A DNA stretch of 64,000 bases, taken from assembly GCA_022822545.1 (NCBI GenBank), contig JAJEBE010000054.1:141099-205098 (forward strand). Direction: 5' to 3'. How positions within the stretch are numbered: the first letter of the stretch is position 1; the number at the start of each line of letters is the position of its first letter. Positions 1 to 8,695 of the stretch are shown here, piece after piece. Source of the stretch: Anaerolineae bacterium (GTDB lineage: Bacteria > Chloroflexota > Anaerolineae > Aggregatilineales > Phototrophicaceae). The translations under genes were made by a program, and so were the position numbers. The notes beneath the pieces were generated by a model, which saw only the letters and a program-made list of their open reading frames with translations, did not search any database and was not told the origin of the DNA.

Positions 1-2
1 AT

Positions 3-275
3 TACGACGCCACCCTGCGCCGCATGGCCGCCTTCCTCGATGTCAAGCTGAATCCGCAGTTGCAGCCGGTGAACTCACCGAGCCAGCCGGATGACGCGGG
101 CATGCTCGATACTGTGCTCGGCAGATTGGGTGTCTGGCAGAGGCGCGGCGGAGAGGCCGATCATCCGCGGATCGGCAAGAGCGGGGATTGGCGTCGCCTG
201 TTTGACAAGCGGGACCGCGAGTTTTTCATGAAGGAAGCGGGCGAAACCTTAAGAAACTTGGGTTATGCGAAATAG
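3..275 (+). CDS. Sulfotransferase family protein, C-terminal fragment
   Basis: The reading frame is open to the left edge, so only the last 90 residues are seen and the true start lies outside the window. The final segment GDWRRLFDKRDREFF followed by a stretch ending LGYAK is the typical end of PAPS-dependent sulfotransferases (Sulfotransfer_1/3), in which a GDW-x-x-x-F motif precedes a C-terminal helix. The 5' part (YDATLRRMAAFLDV) resembles the helix that follows the conserved phosphate-binding region. The enzyme would move a sulfuryl group from PAPS to a hydroxyl on a carbohydrate or small molecule. The PAPS-binding loops are not visible, so substrate and subclass cannot be judged. It converges on the DUF1385 gene with about 30 bp between them. 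Confidence 0.7.
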   Translation, partial: YDATLRRMAAFLDVKLNPQLQPVNSPSQPDDAGMLDTVLGRLGVWQRRGGEADHPRIGKSGDWRRLFDKRDREFFMKEAGETLRNLGYAK

Positions 276-305
276 ACTTTGGCTTTTGTCCGCGCGATCA
301 CGCGG

Positions 306-1379
306 CTAGCTGCCCGGCGAATGCGCCGCTTCCGGTCTGGGTTCCGGAATCTGGGCTTCTTCTTCAGTGATTATCCCTTCCGAGAGCAGAACACGATTGA
401 AAGCCACGATCGCGACTTCAATCATATCGGAGCTTGGCTCGTTGGTGGTCAAGTGCTGCAGCGCCAGATTGGGCTTGATCATGAAACGGATCCAGGGCTT
501 GTCCAGGTTGGCGGCGGTGTATTTCAAGAACTCGTAGGCGACGCCGGCGATGATGGGGATGAATATCACGCGCGACAGGATGAGCAGGCCGAAAGGCGGG
601 CGACCAATCAGCGAAAAGAGAAAGACGCTGACGAAGACCACCGTCAGCAAGAAGGCGGTGCCGCAGCGAGGATGCTCGATGGGGTAACGGCTGACCACCT
701 GCGGCAGCAGGTCATCGCCGGCTTCATAGGCGTTGATCGTTTTATGCTCGGCGCCGTGATAGGCGAAGATGCGCCGGCCGTCTTTCGTCCGGCCGACGAA
801 CCAGATGTAAACAACCAGGATCGAAAGCTGCACGACGCCTTCGATCAAGTTAATCAGGAAGGCGTCCAGGCCGATGGGCAAGGCTTCATAAGCCAGGATA
901 TTGCTGCTTTGGCCCGCGACTTCTATTTCCTTGCCCTGCTCGTCAATGACAATTTCGCTCGCGGCCGTGCTTAGGCCGATCACGTTGCCGATACCGGTAG
1001 CGGCGGCAGTCGGCAATAGAAAGAAGATGCCGACGCCGATGAGCAGCGAGACGGCGATTGTCGCCCAGCCAATGGGGCCGTTGAAGTTCACTTCGTCTTC
1101 ATCGTCCAAGGCGACATCGGCGGACCACATCAAGGCGCGGATGCCCAGGCCGAGGGCGTCCCAAAGACCGATAAGCCCGCGCAGGAAGGGCGTCCGGGCG
1201 ATCCGGCCGCGATACAGCCGGGCGCTGAGGGGCTGCTCGTGGATGACGATCTGCCCGTTGGGATCGCGCGCGGCGACAGCCATCGAATGCGCCCCGCGCA
1301 TCATGACGCCTTCAATGACGGCTTGCCCGCCGTAAGAGAATTTCAATTCGCCGGGCTTGCGATTTGGTCTTTGCTCCAA
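306..1379 (-). CDS. DUF1385 (YqhQ-like) integral membrane protein
   Basis: A 357-residue protein with the family hallmark GGQAVIEGVMMRG at about residues 18-30, followed by several hydrophobic helices (around 105-130, 175-195, 240-265 and 270-290). In between is the conserved AYHGAEHKTINAYE stretch, rich in potential metal ligands (His, Glu), and a later HPRCGTAFLL motif. The family is called a putative metal-dependent enzyme in Firmicutes and Chloroflexota but its reaction is not established. It starts at an ATG and lies downstream of recJ on the same strand with a 69-bp gap. Family assignment is firm; function is unknown. Confidence 0.88.
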   Translation of the reverse strand: MEQRPNRKPGELKFSYGGQAVIEGVMMRGAHSMAVAARDPNGQIVIHEQPLSARLYRGRIARTPFLRGLIGLWDALGLGIRALMWSADVALDDEDEVNFNGPIGWATIAVSLLIGVGIFFLLPTAAATGIGNVIGLSTAASEIVIDEQGKEIEVAGQSSNILAYEALPIGLDAFLINLIEGVVQLSILVVYIWFVGRTKDGRRIFAYHGAEHKTINAYEAGDDLLPQVVSRYPIEHPRCGTAFLLTVVFVSVFLFSLIGRPPFGLLILSRVIFIPIIAGVAYEFLKYTAANLDKPWIRFMIKPNLALQHLTTNEPSSDMIEVAIVAFNRVLLSEGIITEEEAQIPEPRPEAAHSPGS

Positions 1380-1448
1380 GGTTTCCCCCTGTGACGATAC
1401 AAGCGCGTATGATATGTCGAAGCCAAGGCGAGGTCAAGCGCAAGGACA

Positions 1449-3161
1449 TTAGCGCGCGCTGCCGGCCGGCCGGATATCGAGCAGGCGCATTTGCAGACTG
1501 CGCTTGCCGTTCCACTCGTTGATTTCCGGATGATAAGCGGCATCAAGTCGGCCTGGCAGCGCCGCCGCCAACTGGCCCAAGCCAAAGCCGATGGCGTCAA
1601 CCGCCGGGCTGCCCTCATGCGATAGTCTCAGCTTGAGATGATTGCCGTCGACACCGACGCGGCGATGATTTAATACTTTCAGGTTGCGTGTCATAAAAGC
1701 GGCCGGGGGATTTTCCTGGCCGGTTGGCTCCAACTGGTCGAGCTCGGCCAGCAGATCCGGGCGCAGCTCGCGCAGGCCGATGTCACAATCGATATGGAGC
1801 TTGCGCTTCAGCTCCTTTCCGGCCAGGCGGGCTTGCGCTTTGTTTTGCAATTCTTGCTGGAGCAGATCAATGTTGCAATTTTTCACGGTGAAACCGGCCG
1901 CCATGGCGTGCCCGCCATGCCGAACGAGAAGGTCAGCGCATTCGTCCAGGGCGCGGATGATGTCAAATTCCGGGATGCTGCGGCAGGAGGCGCGGCTCTG
2001 CTCCTCGCCGATTTCCATGACGACAGCGGGGCGATAGAACTCTTCGGCCAAGCGCCCGGCCACCAGACCGACGATACCGGGTAAGATATTCTCGTCGCCG
2101 GCGAAGATCAGCGCTGCCTGGCCCGCCTCGGTGATTTGCTCGCTGATCGCCGCTTGGGCATCGCGAGTGAGCGCCTGACGCCGCATGTTCATCTGCTGCA
2201 GCTCGGAGGCGCGTGACATGGCGTCTTCGGCGCTGGTGGTGGAGAGCAGGGCATAGGCGGCCATGGCTGAGTCAAGGCGCCCGGCGGCATTGATTCGAGG
2301 GCCCAGGGCGAAGCCGATATGACTGGCTCTGATACTGCTGGGCCCAAGGCCGGCCACCTTCGCCAAGGCATTGAGACCGGGCCGGCGCAGTTCGTTCATG
2401 GTCTTCAGCCCCTGACGGACCAGACGCCTGTTCAGACCCGCGTTTAGCGGCATGACATCCGCCACTGTGCCTAAAGCGGCCAGGTCGAGCAGGTCGGACA
2501 GACGCAGATCCGGCGGGTAGTTGTCGCGATCGTTTTCCCAGCGATGAAGCAGCAAGGCTTTGGCGAGCATGAAGGCGACGCCGACGCCCGCCATCCGCGC
2601 TTCTCCCGGGCAATCTTCGCGCTGAGGATTGATAACGGCCAAGGCGGGCGGCAAATCGGGGCCAACCGAGTGATGGTCTGTAACGATGATATCGAGCCCG
2701 GTGCTGGCGGCGGCAACTTCCGCGACCGAACGAATCCCGCAGTCCACGGTGAGCACGAGGTCGACGCCAGCTCGCGTCAGTCTTTGCAGCGCCGGGGTGT
2801 TCAAGCCGTAGCCTTCGGCGGCCCGGTCGGGAATGTAGGGTATCACGTTGGCGCCAAGCGCGGTGAGCGTTTGCGTCATAAGCGCGGTGGCGCAGACGCC
2901 GTCCGCGTCAAAGTCGCCATAGACGGCGATTAACTGCCTTTCCGCGATAGCCTGATTGATTCTGGCGGCGGCGACGCCCATATCCCGCATGAGGAAGGGG
3001 TCATCGTTGAGGTCGCTGCGATGGATGAATTGCCGGGCGGTGGCCGGTTCTTCAAAGCCGCGATTCAAGAGCACCTGAGCGAGTATCGGGCTGAAGCCTT
3101 GAAAGCGCTGCAAGCGCTCGGCCGGCGCTTTGTCCGCGAGCACCCATTCTTTTTGGGACAT
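1449..3161 (-). CDS. recJ: Single-stranded-DNA-specific exonuclease RecJ
   Basis: A 570-residue 5'-3' single-strand DNA exonuclease used in RecF-pathway recombination and mismatch or base-excision repair. The DHH phosphoesterase core is visible: DFDADG at residues 83-88, TVDCG near 139, the DHH motif at 162-164, and a DHHA1 domain with RHGGHAMAAGF near residue 420. A C-terminal OB-like region follows. The length matches standard bacterial RecJ. The ATG at 3161 directly precedes MSQKEWVLA, typical of the family start. It is divergent from fmt, with 65 bp between the two start codons that must carry both promoters. Confidence 0.95.
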   Translation of the reverse strand: MSQKEWVLADKAPAERLQRFQGFSPILAQVLLNRGFEEPATARQFIHRSDLNDDPFLMRDMGVAAARINQAIAERQLIAVYGDFDADGVCATALMTQTLTALGANVIPYIPDRAAEGYGLNTPALQRLTRAGVDLVLTVDCGIRSVAEVAAASTGLDIIVTDHHSVGPDLPPALAVINPQREDCPGEARMAGVGVAFMLAKALLLHRWENDRDNYPPDLRLSDLLDLAALGTVADVMPLNAGLNRRLVRQGLKTMNELRRPGLNALAKVAGLGPSSIRASHIGFALGPRINAAGRLDSAMAAYALLSTTSAEDAMSRASELQQMNMRRQALTRDAQAAISEQITEAGQAALIFAGDENILPGIVGLVAGRLAEEFYRPAVVMEIGEEQSRASCRSIPEFDIIRALDECADLLVRHGGHAMAAGFTVKNCNIDLLQQELQNKAQARLAGKELKRKLHIDCDIGLRELRPDLLAELDQLEPTGQENPPAAFMTRNLKVLNHRRVGVDGNHLKLRLSHEGSPAVDAIGFGLGQLAAALPGRLDAAYHPEINEWNGKRSLQMRLLDIRPAGSAR

Positions 3162-3226
3162 AGACTGCGCCCGAGTTTGTGCCTAGAATGACGGTTCGAT
3201 ACTACCATTGAGGCATACGAGGCGCT

Positions 3227-4150
3227 ATGGCAAAGATTGTCTTTATGGGTACGCCCGAGTTTGGGCTGCCCAGCTTAAAAGGATTGCTGACCGCGCACGA
3301 GGTGCTGGCGGCGGTCACGCAGCCTGATCGCCCGGCCGGGCGCAGAAAAGCGCTGCGGCAGTCGCCGGTAAAGCAGATGGCGCTGGCGGCCGGAATCCCT
3401 GTTCTGCAGCCGAAGCGGCTTCGCGAGCCGACTGCGATGAAGGCGCTGCGCGAATTTGATGCTGACTTGTACGTTGTCGTCGCCTTTGGGCAGATTCTGC
3501 CGCAAGCTGTTTTGGGCCTGCCGCGTTTTGGCGCGATCAACGTGCATGCTTCCTTGCTGCCGCGATGGCGGGGCGCCGCGCCCATTCAGGCGGCGATCCG
3601 CGCCGGCGATGCGGAGAGCGGCGTCACGATTATGCTGCTTGACGCCGGGCTGGATACGGGTCCGCTATTGTCGCGGCGGGCGGTCAGGTTGTCTCATGAT
3701 GAGACCGGGCAGAGCCTGCACGACAAGTTGTCCCAGATTGGCGCCGATTTGCTGCTGGATACCTTGCCCGAATACTTGATGGGCGAGCGCGAAGCGCAGC
3801 AACAAGATGACTCGCTGGCCACCTATGCGCCGCAGATCAAGAAAGAGGAAGGCGAAATCGACTGGTCGCAGCCGGCGGTTGCGATTGATCGGCTGGTGCG
3901 CGCCTTTAGGCCTTGGCCCGGGACGTATACACGGTGGGAGGGCAAGGCGCTAAAGGTCATCGCGGGACGGGCCAGCGAAGGCAAAGCGGCGCCGGGCGAA
4001 GTTGTGGAAGCGGGCGGGACCGTCGCGATCGGCGCCGGCGCCGGACTTTACCGGCCGGATACGCTTCAACTGCCCGGCAAGAAGCGGCTGTCCATTTCCG
4101 ACTTCGTTAATGGGCATCGCGAGTTCCTTGGCGCTCGACTTGGAGAGTGA
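3227..4150 (+). CDS. fmt: Methionyl-tRNA formyltransferase
   Basis: A 307-residue enzyme that formylates Met-tRNA(fMet) with 10-formyltetrahydrofolate before translation initiation. The N-terminal formyltransferase fold shows MGTPEFGLPSL at residues 7-17, the NVHASLLPRWRG signature at 105-116 containing the catalytic Asn and His, and the LLDAGLDTGPLL segment that carries the catalytic Asp. The C-terminal domain begins around residue 205 with the DWSQPA motif. A GAGG ribosome-binding site precedes the ATG. It stands alone on the plus strand between recJ (divergent) and the MATE gene (114 bp downstream). Confidence 0.96.
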   Translation: MAKIVFMGTPEFGLPSLKGLLTAHEVLAAVTQPDRPAGRRKALRQSPVKQMALAAGIPVLQPKRLREPTAMKALREFDADLYVVVAFGQILPQAVLGLPRFGAINVHASLLPRWRGAAPIQAAIRAGDAESGVTIMLLDAGLDTGPLLSRRAVRLSHDETGQSLHDKLSQIGADLLLDTLPEYLMGEREAQQQDDSLATYAPQIKKEEGEIDWSQPAVAIDRLVRAFRPWPGTYTRWEGKALKVIAGRASEGKAAPGEVVEAGGTVAIGAGAGLYRPDTLQLPGKKRLSISDFVNGHREFLGARLGE

Positions 4151-4264
4151 GATACGTCGCAGCAGGTCTGCGCCCGTATTCGTAAATCCTGAAACCGGCG
4201 GAGGATGCGGCCCCCTTGTGAAACCTAAGCAGGTCATTGCAACTACACGGATAAAAAATCTGCT

Positions 4265-5620
4265 ATGAAACTGAGCCAATTGGAAGCGGATCGTCATCCG
4301 TTTTTGCGCAGACCCAATCGCACGATCTTGACGCTTTCATTGCCGATTCTCTTATCCTTGATCGCAGAGCCGGTGACCGGAATGGTCGACACGGCTTTTG
4401 TAGCGCAGTTGGGCGCGGTTCCGCTGGCTGCGCTGGGGGTGGGCACGAGCGCCTTGAGTTCTGCCTTTTGGTTATTCGGTTTTCTGGCGACGGCGACGCA
4501 GACCGATGTGGCGCAGACGGCGGGACGGGGCGAGTTTGAGGCGGCCAGCAAACAGATCAGCCTCGCTTTTGTCGTTGGCCTATTCATAAGTTTGCTTCTC
4601 TGCGCCGTGATGCTGCCGGGCGCCGAGTTCTTGTCATGGCTGCTGGGCGCGGAGGGAGCGGTGCTCGGCTACGCGACGGAGTATATCCAATTGCGCTTGT
4701 TGGGCGCGCCGGCGGTGATCGTGGTCATCGTGGGTTTTGGCGCGCTGCGGGGCGCGCAAGACATGCGGACACCCTTGTGGATTGCGCTTGGGATCAACAT
4801 CGCCAATATAGCCCTCGATTATGTGTTCATATTCGGTTGGGCGGCTGTGCCGGCGCTGGGTGTTGGCGGGGCGGCGCTGGCCAGCTCTCTGAGTCATTGG
4901 CTGGGCGCGGTCTGGATGCTGTGGGAAGTTCGACGGCGCTTGGGGCTGAGCCGGGATATCGACCTGCGGGACGGGCTCAGGCTGCTGCGCGTCGGTCGGG
5001 ATTTGGTCATTCGCAGCGGTTCGCTGACGCTTTTCTTGTTGGTCGCCACGCGCGTCGCCAATCAGATGGGGGCGGAGGCGGGCGCGGCGCATCAGGTTAT
5101 CCGACAGGTCTGGTTCTTCACGGCGTTATTCGTCGAAGCCTTTGCCACGACCGCGCAGAGTTTGGTCGGGTATTTCTACGGCTCGGGCCAGCTCAGGCAT
5201 GCCAAGCAGGTTGCGCTATCGACCATGCGCTGGAGCCTGGCGGCGGGTATCGCCCTGATGCTGGCGATGCTGGCGGCGACGCCGATCGTGTCCGAGGCTT
5301 TCGTGCCGGCTGATGCCGCCTTCCTGTTTGCGTTGCCCTGGGTTATCGCCGCGCTATCGCAGCCGCTGAATGCGCTGGCTTTCATCACGGACGGCATCCA
5401 CTGGGGCACGGGCGACTATCGCTTCCTGCGCAATGCCATGCTGCTGGCGACGGGTTGCGGGTTGCTGGGCTTGAATCTGGCGGCAAGGGACAGCGCGGAG
5501 CACTTCAGCGCGGTCTGGCTGGCGACGGTCGGCTGGGTATGTATTCGCGCATTGTGGGGTGTCTTGCGCGTGTATCCGGGCATCGGGAAGAGTCCTCTCG
5601 GCGGTGGCGGGCAGGCGTGA
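4265..5620 (+). CDS. MATE-family (DinF-like) efflux transporter
   Basis: A 451-residue protein with twelve predicted membrane helices arranged as two similar halves, the first beginning LTLSLPILLSLIAEPVTGMVDTAF and matching the MATE family start (polar NPxxD-like region replaced by EPVTGMVDTAF, as in the DinF branch). MATE proteins export cationic compounds or metabolites in exchange for sodium or protons. The length fits the family. No regulator is adjacent. Substrate cannot be inferred from sequence; DinF-type is the best subgroup guess. Confidence 0.88.
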   Translation: MKLSQLEADRHPFLRRPNRTILTLSLPILLSLIAEPVTGMVDTAFVAQLGAVPLAALGVGTSALSSAFWLFGFLATATQTDVAQTAGRGEFEAASKQISLAFVVGLFISLLLCAVMLPGAEFLSWLLGAEGAVLGYATEYIQLRLLGAPAVIVVIVGFGALRGAQDMRTPLWIALGINIANIALDYVFIFGWAAVPALGVGGAALASSLSHWLGAVWMLWEVRRRLGLSRDIDLRDGLRLLRVGRDLVIRSGSLTLFLLVATRVANQMGAEAGAAHQVIRQVWFFTALFVEAFATTAQSLVGYFYGSGQLRHAKQVALSTMRWSLAAGIALMLAMLAATPIVSEAFVPADAAFLFALPWVIAALSQPLNALAFITDGIHWGTGDYRFLRNAMLLATGCGLLGLNLAARDSAEHFSAVWLATVGWVCIRALWGVLRVYPGIGKSPLGGGGQA

Positions 5621-5734
5621 ACGGCTTCGCCGCGGAGCCGGGCCGACGCGACGCAACGCTTGCTCTTGCGTATATTTCATTGAGCGCCGATATGCGGTCG
5701 GCGCGGACAGAGCGGAACTGGAGATCATAAATCG

Positions 5735-5971
5735 ATGAAATCCATCGTGAAGAAACGATTGTATCGGTCGCGCGAAGATCGGCGAATCGCGGGCGTCTGC
5801 GGCGGCATTGCCGATTACCTGGCGGTGGACCCGACAATGGTTCGCATATTCTGGGCGCTGCTGGCGCTGGCCGGCGGGCCGGGCGTCTTGCTGTATCTCA
5901 TCATGGCCGTGGTCGTGCCGGAGGAGCCGGAGTTCATCCAGACGACGGCGGAGAAAGCCAAACGGGATTAG
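5735..5971 (+). CDS. PspC-domain small membrane protein
   Basis: A 78-residue protein consisting of little more than a PspC domain: a basic start (KKRLYRSREDRRIAGVCGGIADYL), then a single hydrophobic helix (FWALLALAGGPGVLLYLIMAVVVP). The GVCGGIA-x-Y motif is the family signature. PspC proteins respond to or counteract envelope stress in several bacteria; stand-alone short versions are common in Gram-positives and Chloroflexota and are of unproven role. A GGAG ribosome-binding site lies 10 nt before the ATG. It converges on mdh with 46 bp between stops. Confidence 0.9.
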   Translation: MKSIVKKRLYRSREDRRIAGVCGGIADYLAVDPTMVRIFWALLALAGGPGVLLYLIMAVVVPEEPEFIQTTAEKAKRD

Positions 5972-6017
5972 CCGGTCCGGTCGGCGCGCCATCAGCGATT
6001 GCCCTACAATCGAAAGT

Positions 6018-7004
6018 CTACAGCAAGTCCTTAATCGCCTCGCGTTCCTCCTTGAGTTCAGCTTCGGTGGCGCGAATCTTGCCCAGAGCATAGGCGCTTA
6101 GATTGAGCTCTTGGACGATTCCGATATTGCCTTCGGCGTCGCGCCTCAGCGGGAAAGAGTAGATCAAGCCGTCTGCTATTCCGTAGGGATTGCTTTCGCT
6201 GGCGATGCCGGCGCTGAACCATTGTCCCGGCGGGGTCGGCTGAATCAGGCTGCGCAGGGAATCGAGGGCGGCGTTGGCGGCGCTGGCGGCCGAGCTTTTG
6301 CCGCGGGCGTTGATAATAGCGGCGCCGCGCTCCTGCACGGTGCTCAGGAATTCCTTTTCCAGCCAGTCGCGATCGCCGATGATCGTCTCAGCCAATTCGC
6401 CTTTGATTTCAGTATGCTCGAAGTTAGGGAATTGTGTGGAACTGTGGTTGCCCCAGATGGCGATTTTGCTGACGGCGTCGATTGGGGCGCCGGCTTTCCG
6501 CGCCAGTTGCGATTTGGCGCGGTTTTCGTCGAGGCGGGTCATGGCGAAGAAGCGATCGGCGGGGATATCGGGGGCGTTGGCTTTGGCGACCAGGCAATTG
6601 GAATTGCAGGGGTTGGCGACCACGAGCACGCGGATATCGGCGGCGGCGCAGTCATTGAGGGCTTTGCCCTGGGCGACGAAGATGGGACCGTTGGCCGCGA
6701 TCAGGTCTGCCCGCGCCATGCCGGGGCCGCGCGGCATCCCGCCGACGAGGATGGCCCAGTTGGCGTCTTTGAAGGCGACACTGGGGTCGTCCGAGATGAT
6801 GACATCGTGGAGCAGGGGTTGGGCGCTATCTTGCAATTCCATCACGACGCCTTGAAGAGCGTTCATGGCGGGCGGGATTTCCAGGATTTGCAGGATAATC
6901 GGCTGTTGGGGGCCGAAGACTTCGCCATTGCCGAGGCGGAATAGCAGGCTGTAGGCGATCTGGCCCGCGCCACCGGTGACGGCGATACGAATAGGTGCTG
7001 TCAT
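6018..7004 (-). CDS. mdh: Malate dehydrogenase (NAD-dependent)
   Basis: A 328-residue enzyme interconverting malate and oxaloacetate in the citric acid cycle. It begins with the Rossmann motif VTGGAGQIAYSLLFRLGNG (residues 8-26), and shows the substrate-binding MPRGPGMAR loop, VANPCNSNCLVA, and the catalytic His in WGNHSSTQ. Length and these motifs match the LDH/MDH type-2 group (as in Chloroflexota, Actinobacteria and Thermus). The ATG is preceded by AGAGGAAACCAAGGA. It is monocistronic by layout. Confidence 0.96.
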   Translation of the reverse strand: MTAPIRIAVTGGAGQIAYSLLFRLGNGEVFGPQQPIILQILEIPPAMNALQGVVMELQDSAQPLLHDVIISDDPSVAFKDANWAILVGGMPRGPGMARADLIAANGPIFVAQGKALNDCAAADIRVLVVANPCNSNCLVAKANAPDIPADRFFAMTRLDENRAKSQLARKAGAPIDAVSKIAIWGNHSSTQFPNFEHTEIKGELAETIIGDRDWLEKEFLSTVQERGAAIINARGKSSAASAANAALDSLRSLIQPTPPGQWFSAGIASESNPYGIADGLIYSFPLRRDAEGNIGIVQELNLSAYALGKIRATEAELKEEREAIKDLL

Positions 7005-7119
7005 TCCTTGGTTTCCTCTCGTGATTGAGCGTATGGCAAACGCGGCGATTGTAATGCAGAAGTCGGCGAATTACAGTGATGAACCGGCATGGGCGACGGC
7101 GGGGCAGATTGAGCTGCCT

Positions 7120-7644
7120 TCATATTCTTCGCTGTTTGATTTTTTCAAGATAGCGCTCGTAGACTTTGGCTTGCTCGTGCGGTTCTCGATTTTCCGCTGC
7201 TTGTTTTGCATTGAGTTCCATGGTGATGCTTGGGTTGCAGGCCATGAAGGCGTCGTAGGCGTCTCGCCAGACCGGACGCTCTTCTTTCTTTTCCAGGGCA
7301 GGCAGACGACTGTCGAGCCACTCAATGCGGTCGAGGACGCGAGTCAGGGCGAGGGTGCGGCGATTGACATCGGGGGCGTTGGGTTGGAGATCGCGAGTCA
7401 TCTGACGGGCGTAGGTCATGAGTTTGTCGCGGATGTAGGCGAAGTTTTCCAGGTCGCTGATGGTTTCGTCGGATTGGTCATGGGATTCTTTCGGCTGGTC
7501 AGTTTCCGGGGGAAAACTTTTTTTGGCCATCTGGCCATCTGGCTGCTGATCGAGACTTTGGCGCCATCGTCTCAGGGTGCGTTCGGGGATGTCGGTGCGG
7601 CTGTGGATGAACGCGATATCGCTGCCGTTACGGAGCATTTCCAA
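7120..7644 (-). CDS. Helix-turn-helix protein of unknown function, 5' end next to a transposon
   Basis: About 174 residues. The N-terminal part (DIAFIHSRTDIPERTLRRWRQSL) is a homeodomain-like helix-turn-helix of the kind found in phage terminase small subunits and transposase regulators. A linker with the phrase DGQMAKKSFPPE follows, then a charged helical region. The marked start is a TTG; an ATG follows two codons later. The frame is open further upstream into the transposon's left inverted repeat, which begins only 14 bp away, so the native start may have been cut off by the insertion. The linker's DNA recurs as a short relic near 59.6 kb, suggesting a multicopy family. Function unknown. 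Confidence 0.55.
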   Translation of the reverse strand: MEMLRNGSDIAFIHSRTDIPERTLRRWRQSLDQQPDGQMAKKSFPPETDQPKESHDQSDETISDLENFAYIRDKLMTYARQMTRDLQPNAPDVNRRTLALTRVLDRIEWLDSRLPALEKKEERPVWRDAYDAFMACNPSITMELNAKQAAENREPHEQAKVYERYLEKIKQRRI

Positions 7645-7658
7645 GGCTATATTCTTTT

Positions 7659-7680
7659 GGGGATTACATACTAATGCACA
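7659..7680 (+). repeat. Left terminal inverted repeat of the IS1595-type transposon
   Basis: The 22 bases beginning ggggattacata and ending aatgcaca are matched exactly, in inverted orientation, at 11410-11431. The similarity stops abruptly after 22 bp on the inner side. Confidence 0.95.
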
Positions 7681-7687
7681 TTTCTGC

Positions 7688-7716
7688 TTGACACTCTCCC
7701 CCGGTTAGTGTACACT
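7688..7716 (+). promoter_or_regulatory. Transposase promoter
   Basis: A TTGACA -35 box (7688-7693), a 17-bp spacer and a TACACT -10 box (7711-7716), only 7 bp inside the left inverted repeat and 26 bp before the transposase ATG. It is a near-consensus sigma-70 promoter, as expected for an element that carries its own promoter. Confidence 0.7.
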
Positions 7717-7718
7717 AA
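7705..7718. promoter_or_regulatory. 14-bp perfect palindrome over the transposase -10 box
   Basis: TTAGTGTACACTAA is a perfect palindrome that covers the -10 hexamer of the transposase promoter. This placement is typical of an operator where a dimeric repressor would block transcription. The binder is not known; the transposon's own XRE protein or the transposase are candidates. Confidence 0.5.
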
Positions 7719-7742
7719 GTACATAAATAGGAGAGGTGAGAC

Positions 7743-8690
7743 ATGGCGCAGAACGCCCCAGGCAAGCACTACCGCAAGGGTATCACTCTTATCGAAGCCG
7801 TCCAAAAGTTCGGCGACGACGTTGCCGCAGAGGCCTGGTTCGTAGAACGGCGCTGGCCTGATGGTATCTGCTGCATCCGGTGTGACTCAAAGCACATTCG
7901 CATCCGCAAGCCCGATCCCAAGCGCAAAACACCCGTCTACCATTGTAACGACTGCAAGAAAGACTTCACAGTCAAGACTGGCACGATCATGCACGATTCC
8001 CGCTTGTCCCTGAGCAAGTGGGCCATGGCGTTCTACCTGTTCAGCACGAACTTAAAGGGCGTTAGCTCAATGAAGCTGCACCGCGACCTGGGCATCACGC
8101 AGAAGTCCGCTTGGCACTTGGCGCATCGCATTCGGGAAACCTGGGATGATGCTACTGAGAAGTTTTCCGGTGAGGTCGAGGTCGATGAAACCTACATGGG
8201 CGGCAAGGAAGGCAACAAGCATGCCAAGGACAAGCTACATGCCGGGCGCGGCACCGTTGGCAAGACGGCCGTAGCGGGCATGAAAGAGCGCGAGAGCAAC
8301 AAGGTTCGCGCTGCGGTTGTCTCAGCGACAGACAAGCCAACTTTACAGGGATTCGTGGTGGACAACACCGAAGACGACACGATCATCTACACTGATGACG
8401 CCAGAGCTTATCAGGGCATGCCGCGGCACCATGCTGCCGTGAAGCATTCAGTCGGCGAGTATGTCCGCGAGCAGGCGCACACGAACGGCATGGAATCGTT
8501 CTGGTCCATGCTCAAGCGCGGCTTTACTGGCACGTACCATCAGATGAGCCCGAAGCATTTGCATCGGTACATTGACGAGTTCCAGGGCCGGCATAACGTC
8601 CGGCCGCTGGATACAGAGGCGCAGATGGCGGGGCTGGTGCGCGGCTCTAGCGGCAAGCGTCTGCGATATTCTGACCTAATTGCCGAGTGA
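7743..8690 (+). CDS. IS1595-family (ISXO2-like) transposase
   Basis: A 315-residue transposase. The N-terminal zinc ribbon shows C44-x2-C47 and C68-x2-C71, followed by a helix-turn-helix (GVSSMKLHRDLGITQKSAWH, about residues 106-125). The DDE-like ISXO2 catalytic domain shows EVDETYMGG (Asp148), IYTDDARAY (Asp218/219) and HTNGMESFWSMLKRG (Asn248 with Glu251), the D-D-N/E pattern of this family. The GAGGTGA ribosome-binding site sits just before the ATG. All motifs are intact, so the enzyme could be active. It converges on a small minus-strand gene within the same element. Confidence 0.95.
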   Translation: MAQNAPGKHYRKGITLIEAVQKFGDDVAAEAWFVERRWPDGICCIRCDSKHIRIRKPDPKRKTPVYHCNDCKKDFTVKTGTIMHDSRLSLSKWAMAFYLFSTNLKGVSSMKLHRDLGITQKSAWHLAHRIRETWDDATEKFSGEVEVDETYMGGKEGNKHAKDKLHAGRGTVGKTAVAGMKERESNKVRAAVVSATDKPTLQGFVVDNTEDDTIIYTDDARAYQGMPRHHAAVKHSVGEYVREQAHTNGMESFWSMLKRGFTGTYHQMSPKHLHRYIDEFQGRHNVRPLDTEAQMAGLVRGSSGKRLRYSDLIAE

Positions 8691-8695
8691 TACGA

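Noticed and set aside
279..974. 231-residue plus-strand frame
   Set aside because: Lies opposite the conserved DUF1385 gene; low-complexity composition typical of a shadow frame in GC-rich DNA.
6111..6944. 277-residue plus-strand frame
   Set aside because: Opposite malate dehydrogenase, rich in Gly/Asp/Ala as expected of an antisense frame.
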